Assembly (NCBI GenBank): GCA_016786925.1 | Contig: JAEUTU010000008.1 | Span: 1-58,888, forward strand | Direction: 5' to 3' | DNA length: 58,888 nt | Origin: Bacteroidia bacterium | Lineage (GTDB): Bacteria > Bacteroidota > Bacteroidia > 2-12-FULL-35-15 | Shown: in pieces, positions 15,939 through 24,557 of the stretch | Layout of the letters: every line of letters begins with the position of its first letter | How positions within the stretch are numbered: the stretch's first letter is position 1 | Notes under the pieces: generated by a model | Database searches by the model: none | Told to the model about the DNA's origin: nothing | Seen by the model: the letters and a program-made list of their open reading frames with translations, nothing else | Program-made: the position numbers and the translations under genes

Positions 15939-16835
15939 ATGTTAAGCAAGAATAAAAATCTATTATTACTTCACTTCATTGTTTTCATTTGGGGGTGGTC
16001 GCCTATTTTAGGCAAGCTCATTAATATTGAGGGAATCTATGCCTATCAATTAGTTTGGTATAGAATGCTTATTACGGTGATCACTGTTGGGGTTTATTTA
16101 ATGCTGATCAAGCAAAGCATACGACTGAAGAGGGATGATGTTTTTAAGTTAATTGGAATAGGTGCTATTATTGCATTCCACTGGTTTTGTTTTTATCATG
16201 CGATCAATGTTTCCAATGTATCTGTTACATTGGTAGCTTTTGCCACAGGAACACTTTTTACATCCATCGTTGAGCCGATCTTTTACAAACGTAAGATCAT
16301 TCGTTATGAGTTAGTGTTCGGAATGGTCATTATAGGCGCTATTGCCATGATTTTTAAAGTAGAAACACAGTACACATTAGGCATCATATTCGGGATACTT
16401 GCGGCACTTACATCTTCATTTTTTACCGTGTTCAATGGTTTGTTGGTAAGAAGGATCCCTTCTTCTGTTATTGCCCTTTATGAACTAGGAGGAGGGTTTT
16501 TAGCATTAACAGTTTACTTGCTGATCACCAATGAATTCTCTTCTGCTTTTTTTGATGTAAAGCCAATGGGAATTTTCTGGGTGTCGGTTTTGTCGGTTAT
16601 TGGTACAGCTTTCCCTTTTATTGCGAGCGTTAATCTCATGAAAAAGATCAGCCCATACACAGTAACCTTAACAGTAAATCTGGAAACGATATACGGGATC
16701 ATCATTGCCTACATCCTTTGGAAAAAAGATGAGGCAATGACTCCGGGATTCTACACAGGTACTTTAATAATCCTTGCAGTGATCTTTGGAAATGGATTGC
16801 TGAAAAATTATCTGAAAAAGGATCAGAACCTGTAA
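15939..16835 (+). CDS. EamA/DMT-family inner-membrane transporter
   Basis: The product of 298 residues has about ten hydrophobic spans in two EamA-type halves. Motifs include FIVFIWGWSPILGKLI in span 1, the conserved FHWFCFYHAINVSNVSVTLV region, and in the second half FTVFNGLLVRRIPSSVIALY and PYTVTLTVNLETIYGIIIAY. DMT transporters move small metabolites such as amino acids or nucleotide precursors; the substrate here cannot be told. Its 3' end overlaps the convergent gene at 16823 by 13 bases. Confidence 0.88.
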   Translation: MLSKNKNLLLLHFIVFIWGWSPILGKLINIEGIYAYQLVWYRMLITVITVGVYLMLIKQSIRLKRDDVFKLIGIGAIIAFHWFCFYHAINVSNVSVTLVAFATGTLFTSIVEPIFYKRKIIRYELVFGMVIIGAIAMIFKVETQYTLGIIFGILAALTSSFFTVFNGLLVRRIPSSVIALYELGGGFLALTVYLLITNEFSSAFFDVKPMGIFWVSVLSVIGTAFPFIASVNLMKKISPYTVTLTVNLETIYGIIIAYILWKKDEAMTPGFYTGTLIILAVIFGNGLLKNYLKKDQNL

Positions 16836-17581
16836 ACGATAGACACATCGCTTAATATCCCCGGGGAGCTAAAATCAAAAGAGTTGACCGTTCTTGTACT
16901 TTCTACATTATTTTCGATCACAGTAGTTTTATCTCTTGATAATACGGCATCAAATCCAACTTGAGCTGTGATTATCATCCTTTTTGTTATCGGATACCGG
17001 GCTCCGAAAAAGGAATGAAGTCCGGCAAACATGATATTCGAACGGCTCTGTGTGGTATAGGAAGGAAGTTTGTCATCAAAATACCAGAATGTAGCTCCGG
17101 TAGCAGTTGTATCACTTTTTAAATTGTAATTTTCTTTGAATGATCTTTTTTGATAATATCCCGCTGTTAGGTCTGCCCCGTAAAAAAAGCCCAGTTTCTT
17201 TTTCCCAAATCGTCTTTCATAACCGATATTTAAATGCGGTTTGAAATATTCGGATCTAAATTCTTTTTCAGTCACTAAAGAGTTATTTGGACTCTGAAAA
17301 ATGGTGTCGTTTAAAAAAGGAGCAGGTTCTACAGCCGGTTTGAAATGATCCAGAACAAAACTAAAGCGTAAAGCAGATTGATCATTCAGAACTCTTTTAT
17401 AAGATAAATTATACCTATTATGGATGATGCGTTCCTGTCCTATAGCTATTTTAATGAGCGGGATCGTATTAAAGCCGATCTCATTTTTGGGCGTTTTTTC
17501 TTCTTTGGATTGATCTGTTGTTTCTTGTGCTATTGAACTAAAAGATACTAGGATAAATAGCAACATTGTTTTTCTTTTCAT
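16823..17581 (-). CDS. Predicted outer-membrane beta-barrel protein
   Basis: The product is 252 residues. It has a signal peptide (MKRKTMLLFILVSFSSIAQ), a short charged linker, then alternating beta strands such as YNLSYKRVLNDQSALRFSFV, FKPHLNIGYERRFGKKKLGF and MIITAQVGFDAVL. It ends DVSIVYRF with the terminal Phe usual in barrel proteins. No named family is recognised. It is transcribed away from two tandem terminators, and an 8-bp hairpin (17586-17593 with 17604-17611) ends four bases before its ATG, which could limit translation. Confidence 0.75.
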   Translation of the reverse strand: MKRKTMLLFILVSFSSIAQETTDQSKEEKTPKNEIGFNTIPLIKIAIGQERIIHNRYNLSYKRVLNDQSALRFSFVLDHFKPAVEPAPFLNDTIFQSPNNSLVTEKEFRSEYFKPHLNIGYERRFGKKKLGFFYGADLTAGYYQKRSFKENYNLKSDTTATGATFWYFDDKLPSYTTQSRSNIMFAGLHSFFGARYPITKRMIITAQVGFDAVLSRDKTTVIENNVESTRTVNSFDFSSPGILSDVSIVYRF

Positions 17582-17673
17582 TTCTATGTTGTTTTATGGG
17601 TTGAACAGCATAAGAAACAGATGAAGTTTAGAAATATTGTACTGAAAAAATAAGCAAGTAAATACAATAAAAA

Positions 17674-17698
17674 AACGTCTACTCGGAGAGTAGACGTT
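17674..17698 (-). terminator. Intrinsic terminator, second of a tandem pair
   Basis: A perfect 11-bp stem (17674-17684 with 17688-17698) with a three-base loop is followed on the minus strand by TTTTTTTATTG when the closing pair is included. It lies 33 bases beyond the hairpin at 17732-17761 and ahead of the barrel-protein gene. Confidence 0.8.
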
Positions 17699-17731
17699 GG
17701 TATTTCAAAAGGTTGCTTACTAGAAAAAATA

Positions 17732-17761
17732 AAAAGAGGCACTAATGTTAGTGCCTCTTTT
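17732..17761 (-). terminator. Intrinsic terminator, first of a tandem pair
   Basis: A 14-bp self-complementary stem (17732-17745 with 17748-17761) is followed on the minus strand by a T-rich run (TTTTTATTTTTTC). It begins 16 bases beyond the stop of the PKD-domain gene. The A-tract on the other side makes it look bidirectional, but no plus-strand gene ends here. Confidence 0.82.
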
Positions 17762-17777
17762 AGGATGTTGTTCAAGC

Positions 17778-19208
17778 TTATTTATTAATGATCATTTTTT
17801 TAGTACTAATAGCATCATTTGCTTTTAATTGCAATAGATACATTCCTTCTGCCAGGTTCTCTGCATTTAATTCAATGTTGTGAGTTCCGGCACTTTTAGA
17901 ATTATTTTCAAGTACCATTACTTTATTTCCTAATAGATCGATGATCGACAATTCTACAGATGCATTAGTAGTTAACGAATAATTAATGTTTGTAGAAGTG
18001 CTGAATGGATTCGGATAATTTTGTAATCCGGAGATCAATTGATTTTCTTCTACTCCTGTGGATGCTCCTTGTACTACGTTTAATGTAATAACGTTAGAAG
18101 ATCTTCCAGCGTATAAAGAATCACATTGTGTAGCTGTACATCCTACATTGTCAGTTACAGTTAAACACAATACATAAGGTCCAACACCAGCATATGTATG
18201 CGTTGGGTATTGTTGTGTTGAACTTGATCCATCACCAAAATCCCAAAAGTATGAATACAATGCACCGGTGGAAGCATAACTTACTGCAGTATAATTGTAC
18301 ATGTTAGTTGAATCTTGTACTAAATAGAAGCTAGCAGAACAATTATTTCCAGCAGGATTTCCTACTACAACATAGTTACAATAAGTGTTTGAGCAACTGG
18401 AAACAGTATCAGAGATAGTTAAACAAACATAATAGGTTCCATTTAAAGCATAAGTATGACTATTGTTTCCTATAGAAGCGCTTGTTGATCCATCACCGTA
18501 ATCCCATGAATAGCTAAGTACACCTGCACCGGAAGAAAGGTCCGTAAAAGTAGCAGTTGAACCGCTTGTAGCTGCTGAAAAATAGGCTGTACAAGAGGCT
18601 CCTGAACCTTGTCCGATCACCAGAGAGTCGCAATAGATATCCGTACAATTGTTGGTAGCATCAAAAATAGTTAAGCAGATGTTGTACACTCCTGCTGCTG
18701 GATATTGGTGTGTAGGGCTTGCACCATTAGATGTAGTGGCAGATGTCCCATCACCGAAATCCCAAGTACAAACAAAATTTGCCGCAGCAGTAGATTGGTT
18801 CCAGAAGTAACCATAACCAGCAGAGTCGAATGCTACAAATGATGCATTACAACCGCCTAAAGTTCCACCGGTAGTGATCGTGATCGTATCGCAGAAGGTA
18901 CTGAAGCATCCGGCCATAGAATCGGAAATGGTTAAGCATGCTGTGTACGTTCCATTGTTATTATAAACCGCAGTTGGATTATTTTGAGAGCTGCTAGTGC
19001 CATTGCCAAAATCCCAGTAAATAGAAGTGTAAGTTCCTCCACTGGTGTTAGAAAAGCTGATGGCGCCACTAGGGCTTGTTGTGTATGTAAAACTTGCATT
19101 ACATACTTGCGCGTTTGCTGTAAAGCCCAAACTTAAAAGTGCTCCAACCATTAAACTTTTTGAAAGTTTAGATAAGTTGTTTTTCAGATTGTTGATTGTT
19201 GTTATCAT
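17778..19208 (-). CDS. PKD-domain T9SS surface protein
   Basis: The product is 476 residues. The signal segment ends at FTANAQ (about residue 34). Four PKD domains follow in tandem, each with the turn motif WDFGNG, WDFGDGTS, WDYGDGST or WDFGDGSS and a later YxVCLTxxD strand plus a Cys pair. The type A T9SS sorting domain (about 395-476) contains LQNYPNPFSTSTNINYSL and ends KKMIINK. It is probably an extracellular adhesive or structural protein. Two tandem terminators follow. An unusually Thr/Ser/Cys-rich composition fits surface exposure. Confidence 0.9.
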   Translation of the reverse strand: MITTINNLKNNLSKLSKSLMVGALLSLGFTANAQVCNASFTYTTSPSGAISFSNTSGGTYTSIYWDFGNGTSSSQNNPTAVYNNNGTYTACLTISDSMAGCFSTFCDTITITTGGTLGGCNASFVAFDSAGYGYFWNQSTAAANFVCTWDFGDGTSATTSNGASPTHQYPAAGVYNICLTIFDATNNCTDIYCDSLVIGQGSGASCTAYFSAATSGSTATFTDLSSGAGVLSYSWDYGDGSTSASIGNNSHTYALNGTYYVCLTISDTVSSCSNTYCNYVVVGNPAGNNCSASFYLVQDSTNMYNYTAVSYASTGALYSYFWDFGDGSSSTQQYPTHTYAGVGPYVLCLTVTDNVGCTATQCDSLYAGRSSNVITLNVVQGASTGVEENQLISGLQNYPNPFSTSTNINYSLTTNASVELSIIDLLGNKVMVLENNSKSAGTHNIELNAENLAEGMYLLQLKANDAISTKKMIINK

Positions 19209-19299
19209 GATTATTGTTTTTTAAATTTCTGAGACAAAGTTGCGTTATGATTTTTTTCTGTACAATTCAAAATTGCTATTTCTTACTTATTCAATGCGT

Positions 19300-19971
19300 T
19301 TATTGTTTAATGAATTTTCCATATCTATGCTGGTTATTTTCAAGTTCGATATCCAATATGTAGATGCCTTCAGATAAATTCTCTACGTTGATAATGCTTC
19401 CATTTAACTCAATGTTTAGGCTGCAGCCCTTAGTATCGATCAGTCGGATACTCTTTATTTTTTTATTCTCTATAGCATCGATCAATACATGGTCTTTTGC
19501 AGGATTTGGGAATACTTTTAATGATGTATAGATATTGAGCTCATTGATCCCATTCGGATCGATAATATAAACGGAGTAGGTAAGCGAATCCGTAATTGTC
19601 GCATTTGTAGCGTACGGCCATACCACAATTATGTCAACGCCTGTTTTGTAGCCGGTAGGGGAAAGGTTATAAACCGCTGTTAGAGCAAAAGCTGCTGAAT
19701 CTCCCGGATTTAATGAAATGATGGAGTTCGAGTTGTAAACATCTACAATACTGAATCCCAGTAAAGAGTCGTCTACAGCAGTATATATTGTTATAGAATC
19801 GTTAAATACCGTATTCCCGGTGTTTTTTACATACACTGTATGCGAATGACTACTTCCGGCTGTTACAGTATCAACTAAATTCACCGGAATAATTTGGCTC
19901 ATTCCCAGTGCTGTTTGGGCATTGTTGGAGGCTGCTACAGCCATAAACAAAAAGAAAAAGATCTTTTTCAT
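19300..19971 (-). CDS. Secreted T9SS sorting-domain protein
   Basis: I start at the ATG at 19971, which gives MKKIFFFLFMAVAASNNAQ, a clean signal peptide; an upstream ATG at 20007 would add twelve residues that spoil it. The product is about 223 residues. The middle resembles a CARDB-type beta-sandwich (VDTVTAGSSHSHTVYVKNTG, NPGDSAAFALTAVY). The end is a type A sorting domain (LKVFPNPAKDHVLIDA, ENLSEGIYILDI, KFIKQ). It lies upstream of the PKD gene on the same strand, with 91 bases between. Function is unknown. Confidence 0.85.
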   Translation of the reverse strand: MKKIFFFLFMAVAASNNAQTALGMSQIIPVNLVDTVTAGSSHSHTVYVKNTGNTVFNDSITIYTAVDDSLLGFSIVDVYNSNSIISLNPGDSAAFALTAVYNLSPTGYKTGVDIIVVWPYATNATITDSLTYSVYIIDPNGINELNIYTSLKVFPNPAKDHVLIDAIENKKIKSIRLIDTKGCSLNIELNGSIINVENLSEGIYILDIELENNQHRYGKFIKQ

Positions 19972-20066
19972 GCGTTTTAATTTTAAATACTGATCAAATT
20001 TATTCAATAATATTCAGGAAGATTAATTATTTTTGATAAAATCTTACGTGTTCAAAATATATAATT

Positions 20067-21521
20067 ATGGATGTTTTTCAAAATTTGATCGCTGTTTTAA
20101 ACAAGGAAGAGATCCGGAATTTTAAACTTTTTATTAATCGGACAGAAAAGAAAGAGGATAGAAAGGATGAGTTATTGTTTGATTATACCAAACATCATCT
20201 GGAAGATTATAACGAAGAAAAGATCGCTAAACAATTGTATGGCGAAAGAGACAAGAATGCCTTTTATCGTCTAAAGAATCGTTTGGTGGAGGATATTGGC
20301 AAAAGCTTGTTGTTACAACATTCCAAAAGTTCGGACTTTAATCTGATCGCTAATCAGGTGTTGCTATCAAAAATTTTTGTTCAAAAAAGAAATTATAAGA
20401 TCGCAGCTTATTATTTGGTGAAGGCCGAAAGAAAAGCGCTCGAAAAGGAATACGTTGATTGGTTGGATATCATTTATACCGATTTTATTAAACTTTCACA
20501 CGAAACACTGGATATCAATCCTGAAGATTATATCAATAAGCGAAAGCTGAATAGGAACAAATTGGTGAAGCTGCAAGAGATCGATGATATATTGGCGGCA
20601 TTGATCTATCGTATAAAAGTGTCGCAAAACTATTCCAGCAGTGATACGCAAGTATTAGATCTACTTCAAAAGACGGTGGATGAATTTTCTAAGAATAAAG
20701 AAGTAAGATCAAGTCCGGCTTTGCGTTTCAAGATCTACGACTCTTTAAGTCGTATCCTCCTTCAGCAACAGAATTATCAAGCACTCGAGAAATACTTGAT
20801 CAAGACCTACAAAGAGTTTTCTAAGGAAAAATTATTTAATCAAGCCAATCATGATACTAAATTGCAGTTGCTTACCTATTTGATCAATTCGCTTTTTAAA
20901 AACGGGAAGCACGATGAATCATTATCCTACGCGAATGTTTTATTAGAGGCAATGGATGAATACAATGGTGTATTGAAAGATAAGTATTTGTTTTACTATT
21001 ATAATTCTTTGGTGATCAACTATTCTGTTAAAAATAGTGATAGAGCCATTGAGATATTGCTTGAAGCAAAAGAAAATACGGTCATTCAAAAATTACCCAT
21101 GTATAACGTGTTTGTGTATTTGAATCTTTCTGTATTGTATTTTGGCAAACAGCGTTTTAAGGATGCTTTAAAAAATCTAGTAAAGCCCTTATTGGAAGAT
21201 GCGTATTCAAATTTAGATGAAGCATTTCGCCTAAAGTTGTCCGTATTTGAACTCATCATCCGTTTTGAGTTGGAAGACATTGATTATCTGGAACGTAAAA
21301 TTGATCGTGTAACAAAAGAATACAAACAACTATTAAAACGAATAGAATACAAGCAGCAAAATTCCATGATCGGATTGATCAGATCCATGGTCTTGTCTGA
21401 TCATTTCAAAAAGGATAAGAAGGTGCTTATGCTTGCCAAAAAACTGATGGAGGAAACCATACAAACTGAGTCGAATATTGTGAATTATGGCAACTGGATC
21501 AAAAACAAATTTTCATTATAA
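20067..21521 (+). CDS. Helical-repeat protein, paralog of the 4156 product
   Basis: The product of 484 residues is all-helical with no export signal. TPR-like segments include YYLVKAERKALEKEYVDWLD, LSYANVLLEAMDEYNGVL and LNLSVLYFGKQRFKDALKNL. The N-terminal block (FQNLIAVLNKEEIRNFKLF, then KQLYGERDKNAFYRLKNRL) has the same pattern as in the 4156 product, including the K-x-x-F/Y-x-L-K-x-R-L element. I know no assigned function. The start is an ATG, 95 bases from the divergent secreted-protein ATG. ispG follows 38 bases after the stop with its own -7 element. Confidence 0.8.
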   Translation: MDVFQNLIAVLNKEEIRNFKLFINRTEKKEDRKDELLFDYTKHHLEDYNEEKIAKQLYGERDKNAFYRLKNRLVEDIGKSLLLQHSKSSDFNLIANQVLLSKIFVQKRNYKIAAYYLVKAERKALEKEYVDWLDIIYTDFIKLSHETLDINPEDYINKRKLNRNKLVKLQEIDDILAALIYRIKVSQNYSSSDTQVLDLLQKTVDEFSKNKEVRSSPALRFKIYDSLSRILLQQQNYQALEKYLIKTYKEFSKEKLFNQANHDTKLQLLTYLINSLFKNGKHDESLSYANVLLEAMDEYNGVLKDKYLFYYYNSLVINYSVKNSDRAIEILLEAKENTVIQKLPMYNVFVYLNLSVLYFGKQRFKDALKNLVKPLLEDAYSNLDEAFRLKLSVFELIIRFELEDIDYLERKIDRVTKEYKQLLKRIEYKQQNSMIGLIRSMVLSDHFKKDKKVLMLAKKLMEETIQTESNIVNYGNWIKNKFSL

Positions 21522-21535
21522 ATGTTTCTTTATTA

Positions 21536-21543
21536 TAACTTTG
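21536..21543 (+). promoter_or_regulatory. Candidate -7 element for ispG
   Basis: TAACTTTG matches TAnnTTTG and ends 16 bases before the ispG ATG, implying a leader of about ten bases. No convincing -33 element is seen, so confidence is limited. Confidence 0.4.
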
Positions 21544-21559
21544 CATAAATAATCGTTGA

Positions 21560-23482
21560 ATGATAAATAATCTGTATTGCAATAGCTTAACCAGCTATTC
21601 CCGCTATAAATCGAGAGTTGTAACAATTGGTGATGTTCCCTTGGGTGGCGACAATCCGATAAGGATCCAATCGATGACCACTACTGATACCATGGATACT
21701 ATGGCTACCGTAGAGCAAAGTATCCGTATGATCGAAGCCGGTTGTGAATATGTGAGGATCACAGCACCAAGTTTAAAAGAAGCACAAAATCTGGAGAATA
21801 TAAAAAATGAACTGCGTAAACGTGGGTACAAAACGCCTTTGGTTGCAGATATTCATTTTACTCCGAATGCAGCTGAATTGGCGGCCAAAATAGTCGAGAA
21901 GGTTCGAGTGAATCCGGGGAATTATGCGGATAAAAAGAAGTTTGAAACCATTGATTATACCGATTCAGATTATGTTGCTGAGTTGGAACGTATACGAGAA
22001 CGATTTACACCACTTGTTAAGATCTGTAAAGAGTACGGCACTGCTATGCGAATTGGTACCAATCATGGTTCCTTAAGTGATCGTATTTTGAGCAGATATG
22101 GTGACACACCGCTGGGTATGGTGGAAAGTGCGATGGAATTTTTAAGGATAGCGGAGGAAAACAATTATTACAACATTGTTCTTTCCATGAAAGCGAGTAA
22201 TACGCAAGTAATGGTTCAGGCGTATCGTTTGCTGGTGAAGACCATGCAAGAGAATAATATGAATTATCCTTTGCATTTGGGTGTAACAGAAGCTGGAGAT
22301 GGAGAGGATGGACGTATCAAATCGGCTGTAGGTATTGGAACATTGTTGGAAGATGGTATTGGTGATACCATTCGTGTGTCATTAACGGAAGATCCTGAAT
22401 TTGAGATCCCTGTTGCTAAAAACTTAGTTGAGCGTTATTCGAATAGATCAAAACATGCTTCAATTCCAGAGATCTTAACATTGCCTTATGATCTGTATGA
22501 TCATCAACGAAGAAAAACGACAGAGGTGATAAACATTGGCTCCGGAAATGTTCCGCGTGTTGTTGCTGATCTGAGTGCTAAACAAAACATTACACCTGCA
22601 TCATTTTTTGCATTTGGATATAATTATTCTGTGCCAATGGATAAATGGAATTTATCGGACTTGGCATGCGACTATATTTTTGTGGGTTCCAATAAAGTAG
22701 ATTTTCAAATTCCGGGAACGTTGGGATTAATCTATGATCACCAGGTGTGGCAGACACTTGAAAATAAGATCAGAACGTATCCTCTCTTTTCATTATCTGA
22801 TTATCAAGATTCGAAGCATCGATCTTCTGAATTAAATTTTGTTTCTGTTTCCATTGCTGATATCTCCAATTTAGAGCTTGTAAAAGCAGATGCAACAGTT
22901 GTTTTGGTATTGGAAACAAATAACCAGCATGGTATGGCTGAGCAGAGAAGAGTGTTTGTTGAGTTGATGAATAAAGGCATTTCTAATCCTGTGATCATTA
23001 AACGATCCTATAAAGAATTAAGTGCTGAAAAATTCCAATTGCAGGCATCTACCGATGTTGGAGCATTGTTGTTGGATGGTATGGGTGACGGTGTTTGGTT
23101 AACTGCTGATGTGAATGGTCAAATGATCAACTCAACGGCTTTTGGAATATTACAAGCTACTCGTTCCCGTATCTCTAAAACAGAATATATCTCTTGCCCA
23201 TCATGTGGCCGTACATTATTTGATCTGCAAGAAACAACAGCGAAGATCAGAAAACGGACCGATCATTTGAAAGGAGTGAAGATCGGTATTATGGGATGCA
23301 TTGTAAATGGACCAGGTGAGATGGCTGATGCTGATTATGGATATGTAGGAACAGGTGTAGGGAAAATTACTTTGTACAAAGGAAGAGAAGTGGTAGAGCG
23401 AAATATTAATTCAGATAAGGCGGTAGATGCGTTAGTGGAGTTGATCAAAAAACATGGAGATTGGGTTGAAAAGGAATCATAA
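21560..23482 (+). CDS. ispG: 4-hydroxy-3-methylbut-2-en-1-yl diphosphate synthase (long form)
   Basis: IspG (GcpE) converts MEcPP to HMBPP in the non-mevalonate isoprenoid pathway, using a [4Fe-4S] cluster. At 640 residues this is the three-domain form found in Bacteroidota, Chlamydiae and plants, with an extra domain (about 280-510) between barrel and cluster domain. The N-terminal barrel shows GGDNPIRIQSMTTTDTMDT, LVADIHFTPNAAELAAK and VEKVRVNPGNYADKKKF. Cluster ligands are in ISCPSCGRTLFDLQ and GIMGCIVNGPGEMADADYG near the C-terminus. Sulfur clusters for it could come from the suf system upstream. The gene is single. Confidence 0.97.
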   Translation: MINNLYCNSLTSYSRYKSRVVTIGDVPLGGDNPIRIQSMTTTDTMDTMATVEQSIRMIEAGCEYVRITAPSLKEAQNLENIKNELRKRGYKTPLVADIHFTPNAAELAAKIVEKVRVNPGNYADKKKFETIDYTDSDYVAELERIRERFTPLVKICKEYGTAMRIGTNHGSLSDRILSRYGDTPLGMVESAMEFLRIAEENNYYNIVLSMKASNTQVMVQAYRLLVKTMQENNMNYPLHLGVTEAGDGEDGRIKSAVGIGTLLEDGIGDTIRVSLTEDPEFEIPVAKNLVERYSNRSKHASIPEILTLPYDLYDHQRRKTTEVINIGSGNVPRVVADLSAKQNITPASFFAFGYNYSVPMDKWNLSDLACDYIFVGSNKVDFQIPGTLGLIYDHQVWQTLENKIRTYPLFSLSDYQDSKHRSSELNFVSVSIADISNLELVKADATVVLVLETNNQHGMAEQRRVFVELMNKGISNPVIIKRSYKELSAEKFQLQASTDVGALLLDGMGDGVWLTADVNGQMINSTAFGILQATRSRISKTEYISCPSCGRTLFDLQETTAKIRKRTDHLKGVKIGIMGCIVNGPGEMADADYGYVGTGVGKITLYKGREVVERNINSDKAVDALVELIKKHGDWVEKES

Positions 23483-23497
23483 TTTTTCTTAAATTTG
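23466..23497 (+). promoter_or_regulatory. Promoter of the 23520 secreted-protein gene
   Basis: TTG (23466-23468), a 21-base spacer and TAAATTTG (23490-23497) fit the Bacteroidota consensus, with a leader of about 15 bases. The -33 element lies inside the end of ispG. Confidence 0.5.
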
Positions 23498-23519
23498 TTT
23501 ACTAAACAAAACAAACCCC

Positions 23520-24503
23520 ATGAAGAAAATTTTTACCTTTTTATCTGTTATTTCGTTTTTTCACTTAGGAGCTCAAACTCAAATTTCCAATGGAGGTTTT
23601 GAAAATTGGGATAATCCTAGTGCTTCTAATGCAGAGCCTGTTGGTTTTAATTCTAACAAAACAGGATCTTCTACAGCACAAATTGGTCCTCAAACTTGTT
23701 TTAGAGATGCGTCAGTTGTTCATAGTGGAACATATTCGGTTCGTGTGGAAAGCGTTCAAGTGCCTATAATTGGAACAATTGTAAATGGAAACGTTACTAC
23801 AGGTGTAGTTAATGCGCCTACTACCAATAAAGCGGATGGTTACATCGGGACAGTTAACTACAGTTCTGCTTCTGATATCAGAAGAATGCCATTTACTGCT
23901 CGTCCGGACAGTTTAGTTGGTTGGTACCGTTATACACAAGGTGGTGCTGCAGAAAGAGGAAAGATCGTTGCTTTTTTACATGTAGGAAATTATTATGATC
24001 CTGAAGCTGCAACAAGCTATCATCCTGATTCGTCTGCCAACAAAATTGCTTCAGCATTATTCTTAACTCCTGTTGCTAATGTTGGAACATGGACTCGTTT
24101 CTCTATTCCATTTACTTATTATGATAGCCGCACACCGGCATATATCATGGTCAATATTACTTCTTCTAACGACCAGTTAACGAATGTTGCCGGAAGTAAA
24201 TTGTGGGTAGATGATCTTGCAGTAGCTTCTGCTGTTGGTACAGGTGTTGATGGGTTGACGATTTCACCGCAAGCAGCAAAAGTGTATTGCTATGAAAATA
24301 CAGTTTATGTTGATTTTGCTGTTAGAACAGAAGAGATGTCAACAATATCTATTTATGATGTTACCGGTAAATTGGTGAACACACAAAAGATCTCTAATAA
24401 CAAACTAAATACGATCAATGTTTTTGGATTAAAAACAGGAATGTATTTGTATCAGATCACCGGAAATAGTTTTCAGAAAGCCGGTAAATTCTTTGTAGAA
24501 TAA
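23520..24503 (+). CDS. PCMD-like secreted T9SS protein
   Basis: The product is 327 residues: signal peptide MKKIFTFLSVISFFHLGAQ, then ISNGGFENWDNP, RPDSLVGWYRYTQGG, FSIPFTYYDSRTPAYIMVNI and LWVDDLAVAS. This order resembles PCMD-type putative carbohydrate-metabolism or binding domains, a beta-sandwich. The C-terminal part (about 250-327: ISIYDVTGKLVNTQKI, GLKTGMYLYQITG, KAGKFFVE) is a T9SS sorting domain, though its usual YPNP motif is degenerate. It has its own promoter and a strong terminator, so it is a single-gene unit. Assignment to PCMD is from memory of the family pattern. Confidence 0.75.
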   Translation: MKKIFTFLSVISFFHLGAQTQISNGGFENWDNPSASNAEPVGFNSNKTGSSTAQIGPQTCFRDASVVHSGTYSVRVESVQVPIIGTIVNGNVTTGVVNAPTTNKADGYIGTVNYSSASDIRRMPFTARPDSLVGWYRYTQGGAAERGKIVAFLHVGNYYDPEAATSYHPDSSANKIASALFLTPVANVGTWTRFSIPFTYYDSRTPAYIMVNITSSNDQLTNVAGSKLWVDDLAVASAVGTGVDGLTISPQAAKVYCYENTVYVDFAVRTEEMSTISIYDVTGKLVNTQKISNNKLNTINVFGLKTGMYLYQITGNSFQKAGKFFVE

Positions 24504-24519
24504 TAATTTTTAAATAATT

Positions 24520-24551
24520 AAGCCCTGACTTATGTACGTCAGGGCTTTTCT
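24520..24551 (+). terminator. Intrinsic terminator before the TonB receptor gene
   Basis: AAGCCCTGAC (24520-24529) pairs with GTCAGGGCTT (24538-24547), followed by TTCTTTTTAT. The T-rich tail runs to within six bases of the next ATG (24558), so the receptor gene's leader overlaps the terminator. Confidence 0.85.
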
Positions 24552-24557
24552 TTTTAT

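Noticed and set aside
17586..17611. Further member of the leader-hairpin family before the barrel gene
   Set aside because: It has an 8-bp stem and some shared words (ATGTTGTT, TTGAACAGCA), but they are in the stem rather than the loop and the core is absent. I treat it as an unrelated hairpin.
17584..17775. 63-residue minus-strand frame in the gap
   Set aside because: It runs through both terminator hairpins and shows no protein-like composition.
17762..17775. Fourth copy of the leader-hairpin loop
   Set aside because: GATGTTGTTCAAG resembles part of the loop, but the GGCACATGGGG core is missing and no stem encloses it.
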